Assembly (NCBI GenBank): GCA_002224055.1
Contig: AZLU01000013.1
Span: forward strand, 252,633-316,632
Reading direction: 5' to 3'
DNA length: 64,000 nt
Origin: Pezizomycotina sp. ARF18
Taxonomy: Eukaryota; Ascomycota
Below, one piece after another: positions 49,976-60,470 of this stretch. Numbering within the stretch: the first letter of the stretch is position 1; every line of letters starts with the position of its first letter. The notes beneath the pieces are model-generated. The model did no database searches. It was given only the letters and a program-made list of their open reading frames with translations, and was not told the DNA's origin. Made by a program: the position numbers and the translations under genes.

Positions 49976-50600
49976 TTACTCTTCGAGTTTTTTAAGCGCT
50001 AACGCCGAGCGTTGGTGCGACGTTTTCCTCTTCGAGTGGTAGTCCTTGATAGCAGACTTTATGGCGTCCTCGGCCAGCATGCTGCGTGCACTATAGAAAT
50101 CGTTATTCTAATTAGTACCAGTATCACACATTATGCTCCCATTATAAGGTATGAGGGGGGTTGAAAGTTCCTGAAAGAGCAAAACGTACGTTTAACTGGC
50201 GGCAAGCACAGTCCTTCGCGATCTGCGTGTTCTTGATTTTCCCGGCGTCGTCGAGGTTCATCCCCTTGACGAGCTCGGTGAGGTAGCTGCTGGACGCGAT
50301 GGCGGGCCGCAGCCGAGGTTTGAACTTGACCTCCGAGATCGTTGTTTCTCGTCACGCGGATCTCGCAACTTCATGACGTCGCCGCCTGTTTTTAATAGAG
50401 ATAGTATCGTTAGCATAGATTGTTCGAAGAGATAAGGAAATATGAAAAGTATTTGGTATGGCAATCTTAGGAAGCGGTGAAGGAGGAGGTAGACGTACAT
50501 GCTGGCGACCGACGAGACCGGTTCCAACATCCCTATCGGCCTTGTTTTCATCCCGACATTGCGAGGGCGGGCGTAGTGGTCGAGCAGTGAGCGAGAGGAA
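49976..50600 (-). CDS. ISU1: Mitochondrial iron-sulfur cluster scaffold Isu1 (IscU family), 5' end unresolved
   Basis: IscU-type scaffold on which Nfs1 assembles [2Fe-2S] clusters in the mitochondrial matrix. HYARPRNVG, NKADRDVGTGLVG and GDVMKLR are followed by AIASSSYLTELVKGMNLDDA, GKIKNTQIAKD, CLPPVK (the Hsp70-binding LPPVK loop) and SMLAEDAIKSAIKDYHSKRK. The first cluster-binding Cys is rebuilt across an intron (APA-C-GDVMK, donor near 50500). A second intron separates LPPVK from the third Cys. Bases are missing near 50508 and just before SMLAED, where HCSML is expected. The C-terminus (HQRSALALKKLEE) is longer than in yeast. The first exon with the targeting sequence was not found upstream of LLDHYARP, and no clear AG acceptor is visible there, so the start is unknown. 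Confidence 0.9.
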
Positions 50601-51113
50601 GAAGAAGAAAGAAAGAATGTTAGCTTTGGGCCTGGGGTATCGATTGATTTTTTGCCCCGTACGAAAACTTGTTATATCGATATCGGCCGGATCTCGGTTA
50701 AAAAAGCAAACGGACTCGGTAAGTCAATGGTGATGTAGAAAGATACGATGTCGGTTATGTATTCGAACTAGAGTATCTATTCTGTACGTATGAAGTGAAG
50801 GTTTGGTATTAAATTTTTGTTGTCCTTGGGGTTATGATGATGACAAAAGAGTGAAGAAAGAGGGAGAGACAAGTTAACTATTGATGCAGGAATATTTATT
50901 ATTTATTGAAAGTGTGGGAGAAAGGTTCCGTACTTAGTAGGTGGGATGGCAAAAAGCAAGGAAAAGGTAAGTAAGTCTAGTAGGTAGTGATCTAGTAAAA
51001 AAAGGGCCAATCGATCCTCCGAATCAAGAAATCAATAGCCTAATTAGGACTAGTGTCTTCTACCTCGGACTTTAGCTGTTCGAAATCGGCTCAACAGCGA
51101 AACTGTCTCTACG

Positions 51114-51147
<34 letters not shown>

Positions 51148-51837
51148 TACCCCCCGGCCGACCTTAACTTCAACTGCCAATGCAATAGTAGCTTTTCCCT
51201 TACCTCCGATCGGCCATTGCATTAAAGCTCAACGTAGAAGGGAAACATTTCAAACGCGAAAGCGGGTGAGCTCCTTGCATCGCTTACATCACGTTTTCTC
51301 TCATCCCCAATAAAAGAACGATCGCTTGCGTGAACCTGGACGATCTCAATTTTTCACTCCCGCGGAGCTTCCTATTGCTGGTACCTCATCTGCGCCTAAT
51401 TTCTATCCCAGCAAGCGAGGGGGCGTCGGTCGACTCATTTGAAGATTACGATCGATATATGGATGACAAAATATGAAGACCAAAAACAAGCCCACTGGGG
51501 GACGCAAGGTGAGCTCAAGCTTGCTAAAAAGAGCTCAATCTTAACACAGAGAACGACAACGATTGATCAGCGCAAACTCCTTGTAAGATAGCTAGCTACT
51601 AGCTAGTAGCTCTTTAATTAAGGACAAGACTTCGTTCGGGACAGTAATTGTGGGGTTAATGTTACAGCCCTCCAACACCAGTTTACTTGCCAAGCTTTGG
51701 CAGTGATTATATCTCTTCCTCGTTTTTTTCTCTCGCTCTCTATATACTGGATGAAGAAGAATGACTTTAGAATACATGAAGTTAAGACTTACTTAGGTAC
51801 TCGAGTGATCGGCTCAACTGATAAACATTGGTAACAC

Positions 51838-51876
<39 letters not shown>

Positions 51877-52083
51877 TTTCGATTATTAGAAAAAAAAAAA
51901 AACAAGCTCTACAGCTTTCACTCTGTGTTACATCTGCATCCTTTGTTACAAGCCTTGTACCAGCAACGAATCCCCTCCCCCCCTTTCACACCGTAGTACT
52001 AGTACGAGAATCGTCTGCAGCTCCTAAGGGTCGTAATCGATCGCAGTTTGTTGGCTTTATACATTCTTACCAGAAAGGTTAAA
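50601..52083. other. Spacer upstream of ISU1 and the 52.8-kb gene
   Basis: Should contain the missing first exon and promoter of ISU1, which I cannot place. Two long A runs lie at 51114-51144 and 51839-51874. The remaining DNA has no coding signal I can support. Confidence 0.4.
51839..51874. repeat. Poly(A) run of 36
   Basis: The longest homopolymer in the window, followed after 16 bases by another A run of about 13. No element boundary is recognised on either side. Confidence 0.8.
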
Positions 52084-52528
52084 GAAATGCGAAGTACTCT
52101 CAACACAATAAATAAAAAAAAAAAAAAATCACTCCACTTCGCACCTAAAATTTTTTTCGCCGTAAACCAAAAATAATACGAGCGAAGCCCAGTAAAAAAA
52201 CTCTCACAAAAGAAGACTTAAAACTCTGCACTATAACACTTTTTCTATCTGTTCTCTATTCTTTTTTTTTTTTTTTTGAAATGCGAAGTTACTCTCAACA
52301 CAATAAATAAAAAAATAAAAAAAAAATCACGAAGTTACTCTCAACACAATAAATAAAAAAATAAAAAAAAAATCACTCCACTTCGCACCTAAAATTTTTT
52401 CGCCGTAAACAAAAATAATACGAGCGAAGCCCAGTAAAAGAATCTCCTCAACAAAAGAAGACTTAAAAACTTCTGCACTATAACACTTTTTTCTATCTGT
52501 TCTCTATTCTTTTTTTTTTTTTTTTTTT
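52084..52528. repeat. Tandem duplication of a ~200-bp block with an inner 46-bp duplication
   Basis: The block starting GAAATGCGAAGT at 52084 is repeated at 52278. Both copies share CACTCCACTTCGCACCTAAA, GCCGTAAAC, ATACGAGCGAAGCCCAGTAA, AAGAAGACTTAAAA, CTGCACTATAACAC and CTATCTGTTCTCTATTC and end in a T run. Copy 2 also contains a 46-bp unit (CGAAGTTACTCTCAACACAA...) twice in tandem, at 52284 and 52330. Copies differ mainly in run lengths and a few small indels, so the duplication looks recent. It ends about 265 bases before the ATG at 52793, so it may sit in that gene's promoter or leader. Confidence 0.9.
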
Positions 52529-52792
52529 CAATTTTCTCTTTCTAACAACAGCTCCGTCTTCCTTCAACATCTAATCATCTTAACTACTTACTTAGAAACA
52601 ATCATCAGTTTTAATTCGAATGATTAGTATAGTAGCGGTTGTCTTTCTTTCATCTGATTCTTATCGTCCTGCAGTGCTTTCATCCCCTGGTACAGAAAGA
52701 AAAGACCCATCCGTGAGAGCTCTTCCTTCGACTTAAGCGAACATATCCAACCAACCAACCAACGCTAAAAAAAAAAAAAAAAAAAACTTTAA

Positions 52793-54192
52793 ATGTCCGA
52801 GCGTTCTCCGACTTCAATAATCAGCCTCCTCCGCCGTACGTTCGCCATCCTCTCCAACACGGACGACTCCGTCAACCTCGACGAGCGCAATGGCTGGATC
52901 AACTTGAAGGAACACCCGAACCCCCATCCTACGACGATTACGACCCTTTCAAGCCCGTCGAGATTTCCGGCCGCCTGCTGTCAACGACAAAGCTCGTTCA
53001 TTCTTTGCTCGTCCACTCCTTCGATGTTCATGTCGTCGGAAAGTCGCTGTGGGACTCCCTGGTCGCCAGCCCGAACTGGGATAAAAAGGAACGCTCCGGG
53101 GAGGATGATACGGACGGTTACGCAGGGCGATTGGTATACGAAGCGTGTGGCGTTGATCGACGGGTACAGGCTGTCGCAGCTCGCGGCGGAGATTGCGGCT
53201 TGTCGGAGCTGAGGAAGGTCGTGCACAATTGGGCCAACAAAGTATTGGAGGAACTTGCTTATACCTTGTAAGCTTTGTACAAAGCTTCAGATGCTTCAAT
53301 TCTTGGAAAGATATGCTGATAAACATTTTTTGACAAGTCTTCGAGTGCGCCACAATATCGTTATGTATACCCACGGATAAATCCCCTTCGTCGTCCGACA
53401 GCGTCCCGTTGTTCCACTCTGATCTCGAATCACCAACTTCATTACGCGAACAGGTAACCTTCCTCCTCTACTGCCATAACTCCGTAATACGAAGTAGAAC
53501 ATGCCCGCTGACACAAACAATCTTTACCAGCTCCTACTGCGCGACGGCGCCACCACCGTCGTCGGCCTCGTCACCGACGAGCGCGCTCCAGCAACGTACC
53601 GCATCCACCCATCCGCCGGCGGCTTCGGCCCCTCCTGCCAGCCCACATAATCCCCTTCAACGCCTACAAAAACCAAAACCTCCTCGAAATGCTCCGCCAC
53701 TACTCCGCGACCGCATCCCGCAAAAGCTACTAACGCAGGCCGGTATAACCCTCGACCCGCAGAACGCGTTCCTCCTCGACCATAAACTCTCGAAAAGCGT
53801 TCTCGGAGTTTCTCTGGAGTGTGGATTTCACGCCGACGGGTTATAGGATGAAGTATTTTACGCCGTATTTACCGTCGCGGTATGAGCTGTTACATCCCGA
53901 CGGGAGTAGTTTGCATTTCGGCAAGGGCGTTGATGGGGGAGGAATATTTCGCTGCCGTCGACGTTGTTGTGTCAGTTACATGCGTCGCTGGGGAAGGTGT
54001 TGCATGCGTGCGGAGCGGCGGATGTTATTAATCAGGTTATGAAGGAGGAGTTGGCGATTAAAGAAGCCGGAGCGGACGGTATGAATTGGGGCCTACGGGG
54101 AGAGTTATCTCATGCGGAAATTGGAGGAGGCTGCGTTTAGGCAGGAACCGGGCGTGTACGATGACGACGACGATAGCGGTAATGACGGATGA
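52793..54192 (+). CDS. Hypothetical protein with acidic C-terminal tail
   Basis: The family is not recognised. The start at 52793 (MSERSPTSIISLLRRTFAI) follows an A run and a CAAC microsatellite. Conserved-looking text includes PPSYDDYDPFKPVEISGRLL, VHSLLVHSFDVHVVGKSLWD and GDWYTKRVALIDGYRLSQLA. An intron lies near 53270-53340, and another is likely at 53453-53530 (GTAACC donor, CTGAC branch site, CAG acceptor). The latter joins SDLESPTSLREQ to LLLRDGATTVVGLVTDERAP, which continues as IIPFNAYKNQNLLEMLRHY, GITLDPQNAFLLDHKLSKSV and MKYFTPYLPSRYELLHPDGS. The end is YLMRKLEEAAFRQEPGVYDD with a run of Asp and a stop at 54190-54192. Several frame changes fit the single-base losses seen in other genes. 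High G+C and introns indicate a genuine gene. Confidence 0.55.
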
Positions 54193-54999
54193 GAAAAAAA
54201 AAATTTTTTTTCTTGTTTTTTTAATGGCGGGCTTTTGGATTGTAATATAGTATTTTAACGATTTTTATGGCGGGTTTGTGTCTTGTCTTTTGTTCTTTTC
54301 ATTCACGATTTTAGATACGGGGTTTTGTTTTTGTTATAGAGGATAGAGGGCATGGTAGGCATGGGATGGGTTTTCGCGCTGCGTTTGGTAATGATATACA
54401 ATTTACTTCTTGCTATAACTACGATACAGGCCTTTGATCATCTATATCACATGTGCAGCCCTGCACACTGGTGCAATTACTAACTAGGTCCGAGGTGTGG
54501 TCTCCGGATCTTATTATCGTTACATTAAAACTGTTGTCTCTCAAGCTTCAATATTTTCACATTATAAATAGACATGTTTCAGAGCAAAAAAGTATTCATA
54601 GTTTATTCAGTTGTTTGATTTTTTGATCGCGTGGAAACAAAGAGTTGTAAACCTCCAATAGTAAAAATACATGAAAATCTTTTGTTATCGTAGTAATGAA
54701 CATGAAGGACGAAGAAGAAAACCGTGAAAATGCCCATGTGTTGTAAAAGAACACTTTGATAAGAAAAGGAGAGGAAATATACATGTGGGAGTCGATTCAT
54801 AAAAGCAGATTGAAAGGGGACGTGAGAGAAAGGGTTAGAGCATACAGCGTGATTGTACATTAAAGGAAAAACGAGGACGTGAGAAGCATTAGTGACGAGA
54901 GAAAAGAAGAAACTCCTAGGACCATGAAGGAGAAAAAAGTAAAAAAAAAAAAAGAAGAAATCTAGTTTGCAAAAATTTCCCCGCCAAACGCAAAGAAGT
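54193..54999. other. Spacer between convergent genes
   Basis: Starts with an A10/T8 palindrome at about 54194-54211, right after the stop codon, then A/T-rich DNA with no coding signal. It probably contains both 3' untranslated regions. Confidence 0.5.
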
Positions 55000-56661
55000 C
55001 TAGAAGATGCAGATAAGGCCGATTATTAAAGTTATAGCGATGACGCTGTTATGCAGCACTACAACGCGGTTCGACGATGCCGAGCTCTTCGAACCGGCGG
55101 TGGCGGCAGCCTGAGCGACTGCCATGGTCGTTGGTGAAGAGGTAGGTGATGCGGTGATGGAAACATCCTCGTCGACGGGTTTCTTACCGGCGGGCAAGGA
55201 GGTAGGCGAGCCCGAGGGCGCAGAGTAAGAGCGTGTGGAGTGATCCGTTGGCGTTTCGTGAGGGTGCTGTGGAAAGCATGTCAGTGGAATGTCGTACGCA
55301 TTGTGCTGAGTAAAGAGATAGCCAGAGAGAGAAGATAATTTGTGACTAATAGAGATTATATAGAATGTAGTGGTTATAAAGGGGGGAAATAAACGGAACA
55401 ACGGGACGTTTATGTTCGTTTTTATCTCCCCACAACCACCTTTCAGAGAAACTTATTATATATATAAAAACGTACTTGAAGCAGATTTCTTTTGATTCTG
55501 GTAGTTGTAAGTGGAGGAGGGGTTTACCGTTGCAACCCAGGGCCAGCCCGTGTGGACGGGGTTGGACTTCGGTATGTCATGAAGGTCGACTGGAACGGCG
55601 TCAGCGGCTCGGCTTGCTGGCGGGAATCGTGATGGCGGAACCCGGTTGCGGTTGCGTCGGGTGCCGCCGTTGGGCGGGTTGGCGCCGCCGTAGATGCTGC
55701 CGCCGTCGGACCTGATCGAGCCCAGTTGCCAGACTGGTCGCCGTACGAGTACGATTTGCCAGTGGAGTAGTCCTGGACGGTCGCGCTCTTGACGTACATG
55801 GTGAACGGACCGAGCCGTACGTGGTTTGACCTCCAGCCCATTCTAGAAGTAGCATTTTGAAATGTTAGTAGCTAAAAAAATTGCAGGGTGTTATTTTAAC
55901 GAAGGTGTGGTAAAGGCGTACGGATTGTTCCCTGCGAATTGTTCGGATCACCACCAGCCCATACCAATCTTCAGCCTCATCGGCGTCTGCGGGTAGTTGT
56001 AACCTCCTTGCTCAGCGGTCAACGTCCGTACGGTATTGCCGTTGATAATCCAGCTTATCGAGGCGCTCGTCCAGACCACCGAGTACGTCTGGAACGACCC
56101 TGCGGCGCCGGACTGACCGGATGGAAAGCGCCTCTGTTGTACGACGACGTATCGCCTTTGCCAAAGTAGTTTGACTGGACCTGCGTCGTGTCGCCTCCCA
56201 AGAATTCCCAGTCGACTTCGTCCAGATCGTCACTCTCCATGACTATCGAGCTAACGATACCCGTCCCTGGCGCGGCTTGCATTACGACGTCGACGCGGCC
56301 GAACATGAAAGTAGAAGTTTGACTGCAGCGTCGGAGAATCGCCCTGGGAGACAACGCTCAGGCCGACGCCGTTCTTGCCGTAACTTATTCTTGACGATGC
56401 GCCTTGGATGTGTACTGGCTCGAAGCTCCCTTAGAGAATCGGCGACACTTGTTCCACCAAGAGCAGGATCGGCAACCGCATGCTACGGAGAAGAAAGAAA
56501 AAAAAAAAGTATGGATTGTTAGTTTTTCCTACTTCGATTCCACAATAGGATCTGTACGTATTAAGAGACTTACATTGCTTCATCGGATTACATGACGAGT
56601 ATGTCTGCGCCGAAGCGACTGTGAATAGAGTGGTAGCGAGGGCTGCTGCGAAGCCCTTCAT
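55000..56661 (-). CDS. GPI-anchored Crh-type cell-wall transglycosylase (GH16)
   Basis: Crh/Utr2 enzymes link chitin to beta-glucans at the plasma membrane and cell wall. The protein starts with a signal peptide (MKGFAAALATTLFTVASAQ) and TYSSCNPMKQ, the conserved Cys-containing N-terminus. The first exon is 56574-56661. The catalytic motif DEVDWEFLGGDTTQVQSNYF has both acidic residues of the GH16 signature. SQGDSPTLQ, FMFGRVDVVMQAAPGTGIVS, INGNTVRTLTAEQGG and YPQTPMRLKIGMGW follow. GPFTMYVKSATVQDYSTGKS and YSYGDQSGNW close the domain. A Ser/Thr/Pro-rich linker leads to a typical GPI-attachment end: small residues (GSKSSASSN), then a hydrophobic tail (VIAITLIIGLICIF) at 55000. No chitin-binding CBM18 module is seen, which suits Crh1 rather than Utr2. 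Frame shifts by lost bases occur as elsewhere. Confidence 0.92.
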
Positions 56662-59137
56662 TGTTGAATGCATATGTAATGTTGTAACTGGTAAAGTAGA
56701 AGAAGGGTTTTATATGTCGAAGTATTATAAAACGAGCGGTCGCCTGATGGATAAGTAGCTAGATGAACCTGTAATAGTCAAGCAGAAACAACAAAGTACC
56801 CGCGAACGGGTTCTTATAGTAAAAAAGACCGGAAGGCGATAACAGTAACCAATAACAAAAATAACAAATCTACGTAATATCTTTGACTTTCGATGATACC
56901 GTGATACTTTTTGTCAATATAGAGTTGCTATATTCTTACTTATTAATTGTATAGCTGTTGGGGTTATTTTTTTTTCTTTTCTTTTTTTTTAAAAAAAGAA
57001 ATTGTTCGCTCTAGCAAGCTCCGAACGAGTGTAGAAGCTTAAAGAGTAAGAAAAAAAAGTATTTGAGGTGGGTTGATTGGGGGATTTTTCTTCTTTAAAA
57101 GGAAATCGTGAAATTTAAAAGAGCAACTCTCTCTCTTTCTATTTTTTTTTTTTTTTTTTTTTAAATTCGACGATCCCTTTTTAAGAGGAATCTCACCACT
57201 TTCCTTTCCTTCAACTTTACCCTTTTAACGTTTCTCTTCCTCTGTGCTTTTATTCCCCAGAATCTAGACTGGAACTAGCTTACCAAGGGTTATGCGAGAC
57301 AGCTACTGACCGGGTTCACAAGGGAAGGAAGAAGAAATACCACCTCGGTGGGTTTCTATAATTATCGACAACGACCCTTTCAAAAAGAGAGAGCAGCTGG
57401 ATAGGTACCGTTACGTACGACTTACAACAAACCCACTCAAAAAGTACACACACAAACACCTTATTTTCTTATTGGCTGGTCGGCGGTGGTGTGGTCTGCC
57501 CTCGAGTCTTAAAGAGACTTTCAGGAGAGAGAGGTACTACCTGCTAACATTATAATATAATCATCAGATCAGTCTCGAGCTCATTTGCAGCTGTTTTTGG
57601 TATACTTTTATTTTTGTTGGGTGGTTGGGAGAGAGATAGAGATAGAGCTGGGGGGTTTAAAAAGGAAAACGATATGGGAAGGGCTGTGTCCTGCCGCCAG
57701 TGCCGAAAGTGAGAAAGCCTGACCACCACCGACCACCGACTACGGCCTACCACTCCCATGACTTTTCGCAGCGACCATGTATTAAGCATATGGAGGAGGT
57801 TGGTGGGGGGCCAGTAAGTGGATCTCGATCACGAGCAAAACTTGGAGTAACGAAAAAGAACTTTGGGCTCCTGAACGCGGGTATTTCTGACAAGCAAAAG
57901 CTGACGCATGCGTACCTTCTATTATGAATGAAATAGCAGTAAAACTTATCCTCCAGCTATAACAAAAACAACCGCACGGGAAAGGAGCGTCCTGTCGTTC
58001 GAAATTCCAGAATCGAGAGCTTCGAAGAAACTCGGTCTCGGAAGCGGAAAATAAACCGCCGAAAAAAAAAAAACCTAAAGGAGATCTGAAGAATACAATA
58101 CTTGAAGAAATAACTCAAAGAAATATAACTTCGAGTTCTGCAGGAGAAAAATGGACAAGGAAGACGTCGTCAGGAATGAGGGATATGTATGAGCGTTCGT
58201 CTGATAATAATAAGGAGCAAAAAGAAAGCTGTTCGTCGAGTAAGAAATGAAGAGAGAGCTTTTAACTACTAAGACCTGACATTTATTTGCTGCCATACCA
58301 GAAATCCGGCCGCTTTATCTTCCGGTTGGTGTGAGAACATTGGCGGCCCTTTGGACCCTGATCGTCTCCAGGGCAACTGCTGGACCAATTAGGTTCATGG
58401 TTTCGTTTGCCGTTTTTGGTTTTTTTTTTTTTTTTTTTTTGGCGGCTTCTCTTCTCTTCCTTTGGTTCTGTGCGTCTCGCTTAGGACGCTTGGCTGACGC
58501 TAAATACCGCACACGCAGGAGCGCCGGCAGACCGGCAGCTGCATCTCGATAGGGGTGTGGCTGTGATAATCTGTTCAGCTGTGGCGGCATGGCGGTGCGA
58601 GACCGGGGGGTTTCTTTTGACGTCAAAGATGTGCGACCATCGACGAAATAATCGCTATAGAGATAAGGAAAATCGCTGTCGCTGAGCTTTGTGGTGATGG
58701 TAGTGACTGATCGGGGGAATTCTAAGAAACGCACATGCGATAATACCACACGAAAGACCACACTAATAGCTAGAAACCAGGATGCATTCGTGGCTTGTAG
58801 TGGAGGAGATACATTGAAGATCTAGCTTAAGGCTGAACTGATCGTGCGATACAGGTGAAGATACATCAAGGCACTTCTCAAGGAACATTATTCTGAATTA
58901 CTGTATTCGAAAAACAAATGGCAAAATACAATGAGAATTCCAGCGTGGAAACTGAGTAAAATATACAACTGATAACGAAGTTAAAGGTACATCAGATTTT
59001 AGGTACATTACGCGGCGCGATAAACGTTTCCCATTCTTACAAGGATCCACCATATATTGGAAGTCATATCCTACAAAACTAATCCAACGAGAGAACGACA
59101 AGTCATGCAAAAGAAGGTTCTTCGATATTATTTTAGG
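56662..59137. other. Spacer upstream of the wall enzyme gene
   Basis: Should contain the promoter of the Crh-type gene in its left part. There are T/A runs at 56967-56999, 57143-57163 and 58420-58440. The ORF at 58315-58761 (minus) includes a poly-Lys stretch made by the T run and shows no family features. No RNA gene or repeat unit is recognised. Confidence 0.45.
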
Positions 59138-60470
59138 TCAAAATTCTGTTACTCTTCTTCTCGACGAGTCCTTCAACATGGCCTTCTTGTTGGGGTCGAT
59201 GACCTGCCTGCCTTGCCAGTCGCTCATCATTCTGTAACTTCTATCAAGCATACCATTGTGTATCCAGCCGGCCCAACCACGCTGTACAAAGGAAGGCATG
59301 TTAGCAACAACTTCATCGCGCTTGAATTTTGTGTCCTTTTGTGCACGGATCACTAAAGGACAAAAAAGGGGAGTTTGAACTTACAACTCCTGCTAACCAG
59401 CCAATAGTGTGCGGGAAGACGACTGGCCGCCGTCTCCGAGGCGATCTGGTTTACGATACCCTCCGCGACTGTCTCGGGAATAGAGTCGGGAACAAAAACT
59501 TGGAATCGTTATAGAATCCTGTGAACAGTGGCGTCCTGGTATATCCCTGACACACGAGCGTCGTCCGTACGTTCGGTGCTTTATACCTGTGCTTCAACTC
59601 TAACCTTAGACCTTCGTGGAAGCTCATCGCCGCAGCTTTCGAAGCGGCATAATCGACCAGCTGCGGCGCCGACGTCCACGCGGCAATACTAGCGACCGTT
59701 ACGATGTGGCCGCGGTTCTTCTTGATCATGTCTGGGAGGAACTCGCGGACGGTCCAGTAGTGCGACAAGGTATTTACGTCAAATGTGAAGCGGATGTCCT
59801 TTTCGGTTGCGCTTAAGATAGTTTGACCTCGTGCGACACCAGCGTTGTTAACGAGGATGGTCGGGTGGCCAACTTGCTCCCTGATGAGCGCAGCGGTCGC
59901 GGCGACTTCTTGGACGTTTGTGAGGTCGCATTTGTAATAATGGACGTTTTTTGCTAATTCACGATGACAGTCAGACTGAATTCCCTCTTCTAAATATGCA
60001 CCGGACATCGTACAAGAAATTGCTAAAGGTAAGAACTTACGAGCTTCAAAACTCAACGGCATAACGTCCAGGACGACAACCTTCGCACCCTTCGCCGCTA
60101 ATCCTTTCACGACATGGGAACCGATTCCTCCCGACCCGCCAGTGACAACAGCGACTTCTTTCCACCAGATCATTTTGTTTGATGTCCAGTTGTTCGTTGT
60201 GCCCCACGAAAGCAGGGAGCTTACGCGCCGGATTAGGCCGAGGATGACAGCGAGGTTGAGCCTTTTCAAGGTTAGCGTGTGCTGCTGCGATAGCTCGCGA
60301 CCTTTTTGGGTGTATCGCGCTAAGAGCAGGAGGGAAGAGTGATTGTTGGGTTGAGAACGGTTTTGCGGATGAGAGCCTAAATAGTGCGTCATCGCTGTTA
60401 GAGGGGAATACTCGCGCGGATGTCGTGTATATACATCGCGGAGAAAGAAGGAGTGATTTACTAGGAACAC
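59138..60470 (-). CDS. Membrane-anchored short-chain dehydrogenase/reductase (classical SDR)
   Basis: An NAD(P)-dependent oxidoreductase of the retinol-dehydrogenase/17-beta-HSD-like SDR type, probably at the ER or lipid droplets. The N-terminal LNLAVILGLIRRVSSLLSW is a likely membrane anchor. The cofactor motif is VAVVTGGSGGIGSHVVKGLA, followed by KVVVLDV, CDLTN, ILVNNAGVARG, TVASIAAW (catalytic Ser) and YAASKAAAMSFHEGL (Tyr and Lys). The last part (MPSFVQRGWAGW, GRQVIDPNKKAMLKDSS) ends at 59138. An intron at 59954-60040 (GTAAGT..TTAG, with a CTGAC branch site) is 87 nt and stop-free, so unspliced RNA would still be open. Another intron near 59290-59380 and a frame change near 59460 separate the C-terminal part. 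Start could be 60470 or the second Met at 60392 (MTHYLGSHP). The substrate is unknown. Confidence 0.9.

Noticed and set aside
52084-52528. CRISPR-like array
   Set aside because: There are only two large direct copies plus one inner duplication; there are no short regular repeats with unique spacers, and the organism is a fungus.
58315-58761. Minus-strand ORF of 148 codons with a Lys run
   Set aside because: The Lys run is the T homopolymer read in reverse; the rest has no family features and no supporting introns.
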